This document shows, one piece after another, positions 8,034 through 17,408 of a stretch of DNA of 64,000 nt. This DNA comes from Chitinophagaceae bacterium. Its GTDB lineage: Bacteria; Bacteroidota; Bacteroidia; Chitinophagales; Chitinophagaceae. How positions within the stretch are numbered: position 1 is the stretch's first letter; every line of letters starts with the position of its first letter. The stretch is from the NCBI GenBank assembly GCA_016721085.1, contig JADKJI010000002.1, forward strand, positions 62,001 through 126,000, written 5' to 3'. The notes under the pieces are model-generated. The model saw nothing but the letters and a program-made list of their open reading frames with translations. It was not told where the DNA came from and made no database searches. The position numbers and the translations under genes were made by a program.

Positions 8034-9306
8034 ATGGCAATACAAAAACTTGGCATAAACGAATTCCTGGCCCTGGCCGCTAAGCATCCTGTTCTGGATG
8101 TACGTAGCCCCGGAGAATTCAAGCATGCCCATATACCCGGTGCCTATAGTCTGCCATTGTTTACTGATGAAGAAAGGAAAGTAGTAGGAACAGCCTACAA
8201 ACAACAAAGCCGTCAGGCAGCCATAAAGATTGGGTTGGATTATTTTGGGGGGAGATGAGGAGAATGGTGGAGGAGGTTGAGGGCATAGTAAAAAGTCGGA
8301 AAGTCGGGAAGTCCGGAAGTCGGGAAGTGAGTCCGGAAGTCAGGAAGACCGAAAGTCCGAAAGATTGAATGATGAAGAGACTAATAATTTAGAAGCTTTC
8401 CTTAATAAGAAGAGTGATATAAATACTCAGGGGCCACGGACTTCCGGACTTCCGGACTTCCCGACTCTCTCTCCGACTTCCGGACTTCCGGACTTCCCGA
8501 CTCTCTCCGAGACTTCCGCCCCTCGGACTATCCTCGTTCACTGCTGGCGCGGCGGCATGCGCTCAGCCGGAGTAGCCTGGTTATTGGACCTATATGGCTT
8601 TAAGGTATATACGCTGGTAGGTGGATATAAGAAATTCAGACATTGGGTGATTGAGAAGTATTCGCAACCCAATCCCTATAAGATTTTGGGTGGATATACA
8701 GGTTCTGGTAAGACCTATGTTCTTGAGGCTCTAAAGAAGGCAGGACAACCCGTTATTGATTTGGAAGGATTGGCTAAACATAAGGGATCTGCTTTTGGAA
8801 GTATCGGAATGCCCGAACAACCAACTCAGGAAATGTTTGAAAATTTATTGGGATTGGAAATTGACAGGATAACAAAGACCAACCAATCTGATTTGTCAAA
8901 ACAAGAACCAATTTGGTTGGAAGATGAAAGTCAACGTATCGGATTAGTTAACATTCCTCCTGTATTCTGGACCCGAATGCGTCAAAGTGAAGTACGGTTC
9001 ATAGATATTCCATTTGAAGAACGATTGAAACATATAGTAAAAGAATATGGTGTTCTTGATAAGCAACGAATGATGGATGCAATTCAGAGAATACAAAAGA
9101 GATTAGGGCCATTAGAAACGAAGACAAGTCTGCAAATGCTACAGGATGGAGATCTGGAAGGAAGCTTCCGCATCCTCCTGAAGTATTACGACAAATGGTA
9201 TACCAAAGGACTTAACAATCGGGAACGATTAAACGAACTTTTACATGTAACGCTCTGCAGCGAGGTTAATGCTGAGGCGAACGCACAAATACTCCTTTCA
9301 AAATAA
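8034..9306 (+). pseudogene. mnmH: tRNA 2-selenouridine synthase MnmH, interrupted by a repeat element and two frame changes
   Basis: MnmH replaces sulfur by selenium at the wobble uridine of certain tRNAs using selenophosphate. Segment one (8034-8258) encodes the N-terminal rhodanese part, including VLDVRSPGEFKHAHIPGA and GTAYKQQSRQAAIKIG. It stops after a run of six G. The expected continuation MRRMVEEVEGIVKS is present in another frame (8250-8294) and runs on through the left arm of a palindromic element to a stop at 8366-8368. Segment two (open from 8281, ATG-less; TTG at 8365) contains the catalytic rhodanese loop HCWRGGMRS with Cys at 8542-8544, the P-loop GGYTGSGKT, and DLEGLAKHKGSAFG. 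Two one-base changes would restore a fusion carrying the element as an insert. It lies 8 bases before selD, so function would be expected; sequencing error is possible. Confidence 0.8.
8291..8518. repeat. R5 palindromic element inside mnmH
   Basis: The left arm (8291-8363) is built from AAGTCGGGAAGTCCGG-type words. The right arm (8437-8518) is its rough reverse complement and contains a 36-base unit (GACTTCCG, GACTTCCG, GACTTCCC, GACTCTCTCTCC) at 8439-8474, repeated almost exactly at 8475-8510. About 73 bases of other sequence lie between the arms. In the mnmH frame the tandem units read as a 12-residue repeat, TSGLPDFPTLSP. The element sits exactly between the MVEEVEGIVKS segment and the catalytic loop segment of the rhodanese domain. 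Confidence 0.8.
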
Positions 9307-9314
9307 TAAGAATC

Positions 9315-10379
9315 ATGAGTGAAGCAAACGAACCGATAAGATTGACGAAATACTCCCATGGTGGAGGATGCGGCTGTAAGATTTCTCCAAAAGTGCTGGA
9401 AGAGATATTGGAAGGAAGTTTAGCAATGCCCGACGAGGATAAATTGTTAGTGGGGAATAGCAGTCGTGATGATGCCGCAGTTTATGATTTGGGTAATGGC
9501 ACTGCTGTAATAAGCACTACCGATTTCTTCATGCCGATAGTAGATGATCCATTTGATTTCGGTCGTATTGCTGCAGCAAATGCCATCAGCGATATCTATG
9601 CAATGGGAGGAAAGCCATTGATGGCGATTGCTATACTTGGCTGGCCTGTAGATAAACTATCCGCTTCGGTTGCCCGTCAGGTTATTGAAGGGGGAAGGAA
9701 ATCATGCATACTGGCTGGCATTCCATTAGCTGGTGGACATAGTATCGATTCTCCCGAACCTATATTCGGATTAGCAGTAACCGGCATTGTAAATATTGAG
9801 AATATCAAGAAGAATGATACTGCTAAAGAAGGTGATTATTTACTTCTTACAAAACCATTAGGAGTAGGTATCCTTTCTACTGCAGGTAAAAGAGGTCATT
9901 TGAAAGAAGAGCATCGCACTGCATTGATAACGCAGCTTTCCACGCTTAATAGTATTGGAGGAATACTGGGAGAAGTAAAAGGGGTGAATGCCATGACCGA
10001 TGTAACCGGTTTCGGATTATTAGGTCATGTTATGGAAATGGCAGCAGGAAGTGGACTCACAGCTGAAATCAGTTATGCGGGTTTACCAGTTGCTGATGGG
10101 GTGCGTGATTATATTGCCCAGAAGATATTCCCGGATGCTACTACCAGAAACTGGAACAGTTATAGTGCCCAGGTGAAATTTGAGAAAGGAGTGAATGTGA
10201 TGGAAGCTTTCACTTTATTACCCGACCCTCAAACAAACGGTGGCTTATTGATTTCTGTATCTCCATCTGCCCTTTCAGAAGTACAGGCAATTTTAAAAGC
10301 CAATGGCCTCGAAGCTTTTGCTTCACCTATTGGACAGATGAAAGCAGCAGCAGATAAGTCAGTAATTATTACACCCTGA
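9315..10379 (+). CDS. selD: Selenide, water dikinase (selenophosphate synthase)
   Basis: SelD makes selenophosphate from selenide and ATP. The 354-residue protein has the N-terminal active-site loop HGGGCGCKISPK; by comparison with E. coli SelD, the catalytic pair is Cys19 and Lys22, so this is a cysteine form without selenocysteine. Further signatures are DDAAVYDLGNGTAVISTTDF, the Mg/ATP region AAANAISDIYAMGG, GGHSIDSPEPIFGLAVTG and DVTGFGLLGH. It directly follows mnmH with 8 bases between. No selA or selB is in the window, so tRNA selenation by MnmH is the only visible use of its product. Confidence 0.96.
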   Translation: MSEANEPIRLTKYSHGGGCGCKISPKVLEEILEGSLAMPDEDKLLVGNSSRDDAAVYDLGNGTAVISTTDFFMPIVDDPFDFGRIAAANAISDIYAMGGKPLMAIAILGWPVDKLSASVARQVIEGGRKSCILAGIPLAGGHSIDSPEPIFGLAVTGIVNIENIKKNDTAKEGDYLLLTKPLGVGILSTAGKRGHLKEEHRTALITQLSTLNSIGGILGEVKGVNAMTDVTGFGLLGHVMEMAAGSGLTAEISYAGLPVADGVRDYIAQKIFPDATTRNWNSYSAQVKFEKGVNVMEAFTLLPDPQTNGGLLISVSPSALSEVQAILKANGLEAFASPIGQMKAAADKSVIITP

Positions 10380-10396
10380 CCTCATTCTAAAAAAGA

Positions 10397-10636
10397 TCAT
10401 TTATTAGCTATCAACGCATCAATGCGTTTAGCCAATTGATGATCTTTTTCCGTTACTATGTCTCCCGCATCATGCGTATTGAGCCATATCTCCACAGTAT
10501 TCCAAACATTGGTCCACTTAGGATGATGATCCATCTTCTCAGCTTCAATCGCTACTCTTGTCATAAAGGCAAAAGCTTCGGAGAAGTTGGTGAAGGTGAA
10601 TTTGCGGTAGAGGGAATTTGAGAGTGTTTGCCACAT
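10397..10636 (-). CDS. 4a-hydroxytetrahydrobiopterin dehydratase (pterin carbinolamine dehydratase)
   Basis: The enzyme dehydrates 4a-hydroxytetrahydropterin and so recycles the pterin cofactor used by aromatic amino acid hydroxylases. The 79-residue protein has the family active-site pattern EKMDHHPKWTNVWNTVEIWL, followed by NTHDAGDIVTEKD, with the three expected histidines. It lacks the extra N-terminal helix of longer homologues, as short Bacteroidota versions do. It converges on selD with a gap of 17 bases. No aromatic hydroxylase lies nearby. Confidence 0.92.
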   Translation of the reverse strand: MWQTLSNSLYRKFTFTNFSEAFAFMTRVAIEAEKMDHHPKWTNVWNTVEIWLNTHDAGDIVTEKDHQLAKRIDALIANK

Positions 10637-10639
10637 GAG

Positions 10640-10836
10640 AGGTAATTTGAAAATTTGAAAATTTGGGAATTTGAAAATGAGTCTTTATTGGAAAGGAATA
10701 ATAAAATAAGGAGAATCAAAAATGTGAAAATGAAAAATTAGTAAACAACTATACATTCAATATAAATGTAATTGTATTGGCTGTTAATTTTCAAATTTTC
10801 AAATTTCCTCATTCAAATTCCCATCATTCCAAAGAC
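10640..10836. repeat. R4 AT-rich inverted repeat, AATTTGAAAATTTG type
   Basis: At 10645-10677 the sequence repeats AATTTGAAAATTTG words. At about 10790-10831 the reverse complements appear (TTTTCAAATTTTCAAATTT and ATTCAAATTCCCAT). A related piece lies after the second outer-membrane barrel at 25033-25068. It fills the gap between the pterin dehydratase and IPExxxVDY genes. No gene is seen inside. Confidence 0.6.
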
Positions 10837-11280
10837 TCAGAAAATGAGATGCCCCTTATTCTTTATCTTCTCCCCCGTCAACTCCATCACCAACTGCACT
10901 CCATTAATGCTGCGAAGGGTTTGGATGAGGTCTTGAAGAAATTCGGGAGCTACTGCGTCGCCTTTGAGTAGCCATAGGAAATCGAGATGCTTGAATTCTG
11001 GTAGCAGGTATTCGCCGTCGAATTGGTTATTATAGATGTAGTGACAAAGACTACTGTTTGGTTGACTATACTGATAGATGCCGAAATAATACTGTCGTTG
11101 TTTTTTGAAAAGTTGGATTTCAATATCATTATTGATCCGGAAATCGTACCGTAACAAGTGATTCAGATGCCAGCAGAACTGATAGTCTTTGATGGGAGCT
11201 ACTAATCCAAGCAGAATGGTATCCTCGAAGAATTCCTCCGCCAGGTCATCAAAGTCCAGTTTCAGTTTCATCGTGGCCAT
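10837..11280 (-). CDS. IPExxxVDY family protein
   Basis: This 147-residue protein matches a small Bacteroidota family named after its motif IPExxxVDY, seen here as LLPEFKHLDFLWLLKG near residue 95. Other family-like parts are DDTILLGLVAPIKDYQFCWHLN-type sequence near the start and FGIYQYSQPNSSLCHYIYNN in the middle. The function is not known. It follows the M28 peptidase gene on the same strand with a 26-base gap, so the two may be co-transcribed. The protein has no signal peptide and is probably cytoplasmic. Confidence 0.8.
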   Translation of the reverse strand: MATMKLKLDFDDLAEEFFEDTILLGLVAPIKDYQFCWHLNHLLRYDFRINNDIEIQLFKKQRQYYFGIYQYSQPNSSLCHYIYNNQFDGEYLLPEFKHLDFLWLLKGDAVAPEFLQDLIQTLRSINGVQLVMELTGEKIKNKGHLIF

Positions 11281-11306
11281 ATACTTACAATATCGGCAAG
11301 TTTTGG

Positions 11307-12956
11307 TTAGAACTGTACTTCTGTTTCAGTAACAGCTTCGCCTCTCTTATATTTCACTTTAGCTTTATCACCTTTCTTGAATTTGCCTAATGCCTGCATA
11401 TAGGCTTCAACAGTTCCAATGGGGTGATCGCCTAATTGAATCAATACATCACCCTTCTGGATACCAGCTTTTTGAGCAGGTCTTCCATCAGTAACACCAT
11501 CTACATGAACGCCGATACCAGCATAAGTATAATCGGGCATTATACCCATACTTACACTGAAGCGTGCAGAAGTGGTGGTTTGTGTTTCACGTGTTTTTGT
11601 GAAAGCAAGTTTGTCTTGTTGTGAAGTGGATTTGATGATTTCACCTACCAGCTTTATGATCATCACTTCGCCTACATAGTTGATCTTATCGAAATCGTCT
11701 GAAGGACGGTGATAGTCGCCATGTAATCCTGTGAAGAAGAATAATACGGGTATATCTTTGCGGTAGAAAGAAGTATGGTCACTTGGTCCTGTACCGCTTG
11801 AATCGAACTTAAGAGTGAAATATTTATTGCTTTTATTGCTGGCGAAATAGCTGCCCCACCAGGGTGAAGTACCATATCCACCAACGGTCAATACTTTGGT
11901 GCTATCATTTAAACGACCCACCATATCCATATTGATCATGTAGGTTGTTTTTGCCAGATCGATTGTTGGATGATCGGCGAAATATTTGGAACCATTCAAT
12001 CCCAGTTCTTCAGCAGAAAAAGCCAGGAAGAGATAGTTATTCTTTTTGTCTTTGGATGCTTTCATTAAACGGGCCAGTTCAATCATGGCAGCAGTACCAC
12101 TTGCATTATCATCAGCTCCATTATGAATTAGTTTTTCTCCTGTACGTAACATAGAGTTACCATCTTCACCATAACCAAGATGGTCGTAGTGTGCACCGAT
12201 TACCACGGTGTTGGCAGCACCATTATCAAGATATCCGGCAACGTTATGTCCAGTTCTTTTCTTTTCTCCGATATCCACTTTCAGTTTGATATCGAGATTT
12301 GCCTGAGGATCATTCAGATATTTTTTCCTTGCGGATTCAGTAACGTAAAGGACAGGAATGCTTACTGTTTCAGTACGTTCTTTTGGAGAGAACTTGATAT
12401 TATCGGCCACTCCTGTTGTATTGTAAACGATATAGGCACTGGCTCCTTTTTCGGCAGCCTTGATAGCTTTTGCTTTGATGGCTTCAGGAAGATCGAAGTG
12501 CGGATTATCCTTATTCTCATCAATTACATCTTTTAAATCCACAAACCAGGGCACTCCTTTTTCTGCCAGGGCAATGGAAACAGCTGCTTCAGTACTTTTA
12601 TTCGCACTGATATTAAGAGGGAAATATTCCGATTCCAGTTTCAGGTCGTAGTTGTTAATGAGAAGATGGGTAGTAGGATTTATTTGTTTACCATCACTGA
12701 TATCGAAAGCCTGTAACCAACCTTCGCTTCCTTTGGGTTGCAGACCGATAGCAGTGAATTGGGAAACTATATAATCATTGGCCAGTTTTTCGCCAGCAGT
12801 TCCAGCTCTTCTTCCTTCCAGTTTATCGTCTGAAAGGAATTTTACATGTGATTGCAGATTCGCAAGAACTACTTTATCAGCTTTTTTCAGCTTCTGTGAA
12901 AAAGCAGGTATAAAAACTAAAATAGCCAGGAGGGCAAAAATGGTACGACGTAGCAT
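11307..12956 (-). CDS. Secreted M28 family metallopeptidase with C-terminal PDZ domain
   Basis: The 549-residue protein begins with a signal peptide (TIFALLAILVFIPAFS) and is therefore exported. A protease-associated insert lies at about 100-230. The di-zinc aminopeptidase core shows VVIGAHYDHLGYG (first His and Asp region), NGADDNASGTAAM (bridging Asp), FLAFSAEELGLNGS (catalytic Glu), MINMDMVGR (Asp), and HGDYHRPSDDFD (His). A PDZ domain follows at about 460-545 (GVHVDGVTDGRPAQKAGI, GDVLIQLGDHPIG). M28 enzymes remove N-terminal amino acids from peptides. All expected zinc ligands are present. Confidence 0.93.
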   Translation of the reverse strand: MLRRTIFALLAILVFIPAFSQKLKKADKVVLANLQSHVKFLSDDKLEGRRAGTAGEKLANDYIVSQFTAIGLQPKGSEGWLQAFDISDGKQINPTTHLLINNYDLKLESEYFPLNISANKSTEAAVSIALAEKGVPWFVDLKDVIDENKDNPHFDLPEAIKAKAIKAAEKGASAYIVYNTTGVADNIKFSPKERTETVSIPVLYVTESARKKYLNDPQANLDIKLKVDIGEKKRTGHNVAGYLDNGAANTVVIGAHYDHLGYGEDGNSMLRTGEKLIHNGADDNASGTAAMIELARLMKASKDKKNNYLFLAFSAEELGLNGSKYFADHPTIDLAKTTYMINMDMVGRLNDSTKVLTVGGYGTSPWWGSYFASNKSNKYFTLKFDSSGTGPSDHTSFYRKDIPVLFFFTGLHGDYHRPSDDFDKINYVGEVMIIKLVGEIIKSTSQQDKLAFTKTRETQTTTSARFSVSMGIMPDYTYAGIGVHVDGVTDGRPAQKAGIQKGDVLIQLGDHPIGTVEAYMQALGKFKKGDKAKVKYKRGEAVTETEVQF

Positions 12957-13040
12957 ATAAAGAAATTAGAGGTGATTGGAGGCAAAGGTATAAAGGGCAA
13001 AGCCTGTACCAATGCCTGTTAAGGTTTTTTTAGAATTATT

Positions 13041-13784
13041 TTATTTTTCGGTAAGGGTTAATTTTTCAAACACACTGGCATCAATCCAGCCCCTGTTCTT
13101 GTCCGGGTTTGGTTTTATTTCCACGCTTCCCATCATATTTTCCCGTTCCTTGCTTTTGTCGTTGTCGTTATAAGCAATCATAAAACCAATTACTTTGCCA
13201 GAAGCCAGAGTAACTGGCATATTCACCGCAGAATCCTTATAGGTATCCGGATAGAGTTTTAGCGCCACTTCCCAGGTAGTCAATTTACCCTCCTGGTGTA
13301 TCGCCACTATCCCATGGTCGTTTACATAATGGGCAGTACTATCAATCCCAGTATCTACAATCTTTCCATCTAGCGAAATATGATAGGCAAAAGCGGAATT
13401 ATTGAATTGGTGATCACCTCCCGAGGCGTTTTCATCCACAAAAATCTCAAGGCAATCGTCATCCCAGAAACGGTCAAGTCCATCGGCATGAGTGTCAGTC
13501 AGGGAATCATCATAAATATCAGCCAAAACATACAGGTATTGACTATCCCAGCAAACGCGGTATTTGCCCATATAATCCATGGCATGGGGCAGTTTTCCTA
13601 TCCAAAGATGGTACATCAGGTGCGAAGGAGCGGTTTTCCAGCATTCATCATCAGCAATGCCATCCAATTTGGGAGGGGTTTTCGTTTGAAGGGCGGTGAG
13701 GGCACCTTCTTTTTTGTTAGTAGGATTTGAGCCACAAGCGGCTAATAAAAGGACTCCGGCGGTTAATAGTAATATAGGCCTCAT
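13041..13784 (-). CDS. CBM9-like sugar-binding lipoprotein
   Basis: The 247-residue protein starts with a lipoprotein signal peptide ending LLLAACGS. The rest matches the carbohydrate-binding module family 9-like fold: KLDGIADDECWKTAPS near residue 38, YLYVLADIYDDSLTD, and DDCLEIFVDENASGGDHQFN. CBM9-like domains bind sugars, but this stand-alone form has no known ligand. It is divergent from the SNF2 helicase gene, only 30 bases away, so the two promoters must lie very close or overlap the coding ends. Confidence 0.8.
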   Translation of the reverse strand: MRPILLLTAGVLLLAACGSNPTNKKEGALTALQTKTPPKLDGIADDECWKTAPSHLMYHLWIGKLPHAMDYMGKYRVCWDSQYLYVLADIYDDSLTDTHADGLDRFWDDDCLEIFVDENASGGDHQFNNSAFAYHISLDGKIVDTGIDSTAHYVNDHGIVAIHQEGKLTTWEVALKLYPDTYKDSAVNMPVTLASGKVIGFMIAYNDNDKSKERENMMGSVEIKPNPDKNRGWIDASVFEKLTLTEK

Positions 13785-13814
13785 ACCACTAAATTAATTT
13801 GAAATATAATAGTA

Positions 13815-16800
13815 ATGTCTTTACTATCTCAACTTTTTTCCTTGATGTCGCTTCGTTGTGCCTGCCCCTATAACCTGGGCGATATCTGCCGCCATGAAGC
13901 CGCGGCACTTATACAGCTTCAGGAGATGATTGACCGTAATATGCTGAAGTCGGAAGATGTTGTATATAACCAGACGCATACGGTGATAAAGATGAAGTAT
14001 ATCGATCTTAAGACGATCCGGTTGCTTTGCTCCCCCGAAACATTGCTGGAAGCAGAAACCTATCTGCGCACCCAAAAGGCGAATGTTGATTATGCAAAAG
14101 ATGAAGTAGTAAAGGCAAAAGTGGACATTAACGGAGAAGTATATCCGGTAGTGATTAGGAAGAATGAGGAAAAGAATTTTGATACCAGTTGCAGCTATCC
14201 CGATGAATTACATCCTCTCTGCTTACCAAAAGTGATCGTTTTCCTTCAACTATTAAATGGATACGGTCCCTATTATTTCGATACTATCCGTAACTGGGAT
14301 AAGGAAAAGAATAAATTGCTCGAAGCCTATGGCTATTCCCTGAACGATGATCTTTCCGGCAAATTCGAATTCACTTATAAGGAAGGAAAGCCCTTCTTGC
14401 GTGTACTCGATATGAAGATCAAGAGAGTGTCTCCTCAGGAAGTGAATAAGAGAAGGGAAATTCCATCTATCAACCCAGTTGCAGAAGAAGAGGTGGCTCC
14501 TGTAGAAGAAAGACTGGTTCCAGGTAACCGTCCACGGGTTGGTGCTGTTTTCAATTTTAATTTTGCCGGATACCCAGGCTTCTCTGTGGAGGCTGTTACC
14601 GGTGAATCGAATGATGACGATACCGCTTTTGTCGGGAAAGTAGAGAAACTTGATCTTAGTAAGTTCATAAGTCCCGAAGGTTATAGCGAATCAGATCAAT
14701 TGCTGATTCCTGCCCTGAGGAAAATGAATGAAACCGAAATCACGAAATACCTTAACCGAAATTCACCTTTCAGTGGTATCTGGGAAAATATCATTCATCA
14801 TGAAGAAGATGATTTGCCGGAAGATACCAAGCAATTGATGGTGGATTATCTCCATCCAAAGCTGAAGAAATTCTTTGCGGAAGCTTCTACTAATCCATTT
14901 GTTTTCTATCTCAATAATAAAAAGCCTTTCAAGACGGAGAACATGCGCACATTGGGAATGGTTACAGACCTGATTGTGCCTTATTTCAATGTTAGCCAGG
15001 TAAAGAACAGCTTTGAAATAGAATGCAGAGTGAAATTGAACGGACAGGATGTATCCGTTACCGATAATGAAATCGATAGCAGCCTATTATTCTTCTATAA
15101 TGAGAATAGTTATCTGTGGCAGAAAGTGGAAGATGTGAATCTGGTGATGAAGTTTCATGTAAAAGGAAAAATGGTCTTCAATAAAACTGAATGGCCCGAG
15201 CAACTGCAAAAATTCGTTATCCCGCTTTCGCGAGAATATAATGTGACCTTTGATCAGGCATTGGTTAGCGAAATAAAAGATGGTGATCCGGAGAAGAGGG
15301 TAGTGCTACAGGAAAAAGGGGATTACCTTGTTTTCCAACCTTTATTCTCTTATAAAGGGTATGAAACAAAACCCGGTGGTAAGGATGAACTCATCATTCC
15401 TGACAGAGATAAGGTAATGGTGGTGCATCGTGACCGCGAGAAAGAAAACCAGTTCATGAACAAGTTGGAAGCTTTGCATTCCAATTTCATCCGTCCCGAC
15501 GGTGCCCATCAACTGGCATTAAAAGGTGCCGATGTATTGCGTAATAACTGGTTCTTCCTTTTTGTGGATGCCATGCGTGATATGAAAGTGCCGGTATTCG
15601 GACATGATGCATTAAAGAATTTCCGTTTCAATACAGCCAAGCCGCAGACCAAGATCCACATCTCAAGTAATACGGATTGGTTTGATGCGCGTGTAGATAT
15701 AGTATTCGGCGACCAGAAAGTGACTATCGCAGATGTAAAGAAGGCTTTGGCCAATCGCCAGCAATTCGTTCCATTAGAAGATGGTACTCTCGGTATATTA
15801 CCAGAAGAGTGGATCAAGAAATATTCCTTACTGTTCCGTGTAGGTGAAGGAAAGCAAAACCAGTTGAAGCTTTCGAAATATCACATGAGTGTGATAGATG
15901 AGCTGTATGAGAACAGGAGTGAAGAAGAATTAGTGGTGAAGCTGGAAGAGAAATACGAACAACTAAGAGGTTTTAATAAGATAAAGGAAATTGAAGTGCC
16001 CAAACATCTGGCGCATATCCTTCGTCCTTATCAGGAACATGGTTTCCATTGGCTGAACTATCTCGCTGAAATAGGTTGGGGTGGTATTTTGGCCGATGAC
16101 ATGGGTCTTGGTAAAACCGTTCAGGCATTATCTTATCTCCACTATTATAAAGAACAGCATGGTAAGTTGCAGGCATTAGTTGTTTGTCCAACCACACTGA
16201 TGTTCAACTGGGAGAATGAAATCAAGAAGTTCACTCCTGCACTCACATATCATATCCATCATGGCGGTGAACGTACCAGATTGAAGGATCATTTCCTGCA
16301 GTACAATGTAGTGATCACAACTTACGGTACGTTGAGAAGCGATATTAAACTAATGGTGGAATTACCACTGGATTATGTGGTATTAGATGAATCTCAGGCA
16401 ATCAAGAATCCATCGAGCAAAGTGACTAAAGCCGCTTCATTGTTGAATGCGAAGCATAAGATATGCATGAGCGGTACGCCATTGCAGAATAACACTTTTG
16501 ATATTTTTGCGCAGATGAACTTCCTGAATCCGGGTATGCTCGGTAGTATGGAATTCTTCCGTCAGGAATTTGCGATACCTATCGATAAGTTCGGGGAAGC
16601 CGATAGAAAGGATCATCTCCGTAAATTATTGTTCCCATTCATCCTGCGCAGAACAAAAGAGCAGGTGGCCAAAGATCTTCCGGAGAAGATGGAAACGATA
16701 TTGTTCTGCGAAATGCAGGAAGAGCAGCGTAATATATATGATGCTTACCGCAACGATTTCCGTGATAAGATTCTAGGTACCATTGAATCGAACGGTATCC

Positions 16801-17408
16801 AGAAATCGCAGCTCACCATCTTACAAGGATTGATGAAGCTGCGTCAGATCTGTGATTCTCCATCCATCATGAACGAGACGGAGAAATTCCCGAACCATTC
16901 TATCAAGCTGGAAGAGATTGGTCGTGAAATCACTGAAAACATCAGTAACCATAAGGCGCTTATCTTCTCGCAGTTCCTCGGTATGCTGGCACTGATAAAA
17001 GAGAAGCTGAAAGAACTGGAAGTGGATTTCGAATATTTCGATGGAAGTACAACTGCCATTGACAGGGAGAAAGCCATCCAGCGATTCCAGAATGATGAGA
17101 AATGCCGTGTATTCCTGATCTCCCTCAAGGCGGGTGGTGTGGGTCTCAACCTCACCGCTGCCGACTATGTATATATTGTAGACCCCTGGTGGAATCCTGC
17201 GGTGGAGCAACAAGCCATTGACCGTACCCACCGTATTGGACAGACGAAGAGCATCTTTGCATACCGTATGATCTGTAAAGACACTATTGAAGATAAGATC
17301 ATGCAGTTGCAGGAGAAGAAGCGAATATTGGCGAGAGATCTGATTACGGATGACGAAGGGTTTGTGAAGAGTTTGAGCAGGGAGGATGTGGAGTATCTCT
17401 TCAGTTAG
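13815..17408 (+). CDS. SNF2-family DEAD/DEAH-box helicase with N-terminal SWIM zinc finger
   Basis: The 1197-residue protein opens with a SWIM motif of the form CxCx7CxH (CACPYNLGDICRH, residues 15-27). A long middle region to about 710 has no recognised domain. The Snf2 ATPase core starts near 735 (LRPYQEHGFHWLNYLAE), with the P-loop ADDMGLGKTVQAL, the DEAH-like box LDESQAIKN, and SGTPLQNN. The helicase C domain includes FDGSTTAIDREKAIQRFQ, LISLKAGGVGLNLTAAD and QAIDRTHRIGQ. It probably remodels protein-nucleic acid complexes. The SWIM motif is unusually close to the start; most relatives have a leading segment, so the N-terminus may be shortened. Confidence 0.92.
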   Translation: MSLLSQLFSLMSLRCACPYNLGDICRHEAAALIQLQEMIDRNMLKSEDVVYNQTHTVIKMKYIDLKTIRLLCSPETLLEAETYLRTQKANVDYAKDEVVKAKVDINGEVYPVVIRKNEEKNFDTSCSYPDELHPLCLPKVIVFLQLLNGYGPYYFDTIRNWDKEKNKLLEAYGYSLNDDLSGKFEFTYKEGKPFLRVLDMKIKRVSPQEVNKRREIPSINPVAEEEVAPVEERLVPGNRPRVGAVFNFNFAGYPGFSVEAVTGESNDDDTAFVGKVEKLDLSKFISPEGYSESDQLLIPALRKMNETEITKYLNRNSPFSGIWENIIHHEEDDLPEDTKQLMVDYLHPKLKKFFAEASTNPFVFYLNNKKPFKTENMRTLGMVTDLIVPYFNVSQVKNSFEIECRVKLNGQDVSVTDNEIDSSLLFFYNENSYLWQKVEDVNLVMKFHVKGKMVFNKTEWPEQLQKFVIPLSREYNVTFDQALVSEIKDGDPEKRVVLQEKGDYLVFQPLFSYKGYETKPGGKDELIIPDRDKVMVVHRDREKENQFMNKLEALHSNFIRPDGAHQLALKGADVLRNNWFFLFVDAMRDMKVPVFGHDALKNFRFNTAKPQTKIHISSNTDWFDARVDIVFGDQKVTIADVKKALANRQQFVPLEDGTLGILPEEWIKKYSLLFRVGEGKQNQLKLSKYHMSVIDELYENRSEEELVVKLEEKYEQLRGFNKIKEIEVPKHLAHILRPYQEHGFHWLNYLAEIGWGGILADDMGLGKTVQALSYLHYYKEQHGKLQALVVCPTTLMFNWENEIKKFTPALTYHIHHGGERTRLKDHFLQYNVVITTYGTLRSDIKLMVELPLDYVVLDESQAIKNPSSKVTKAASLLNAKHKICMSGTPLQNNTFDIFAQMNFLNPGMLGSMEFFRQEFAIPIDKFGEADRKDHLRKLLFPFILRRTKEQVAKDLPEKMETILFCEMQEEQRNIYDAYRNDFRDKILGTIESNGIQKSQLTILQGLMKLRQICDSPSIMNETEKFPNHSIKLEEIGREITENISNHKALIFSQFLGMLALIKEKLKELEVDFEYFDGSTTAIDREKAIQRFQNDEKCRVFLISLKAGGVGLNLTAADYVYIVDPWWNPAVEQQAIDRTHRIGQTKSIFAYRMICKDTIEDKIMQLQEKKRILARDLITDDEGFVKSLSREDVEYLFS

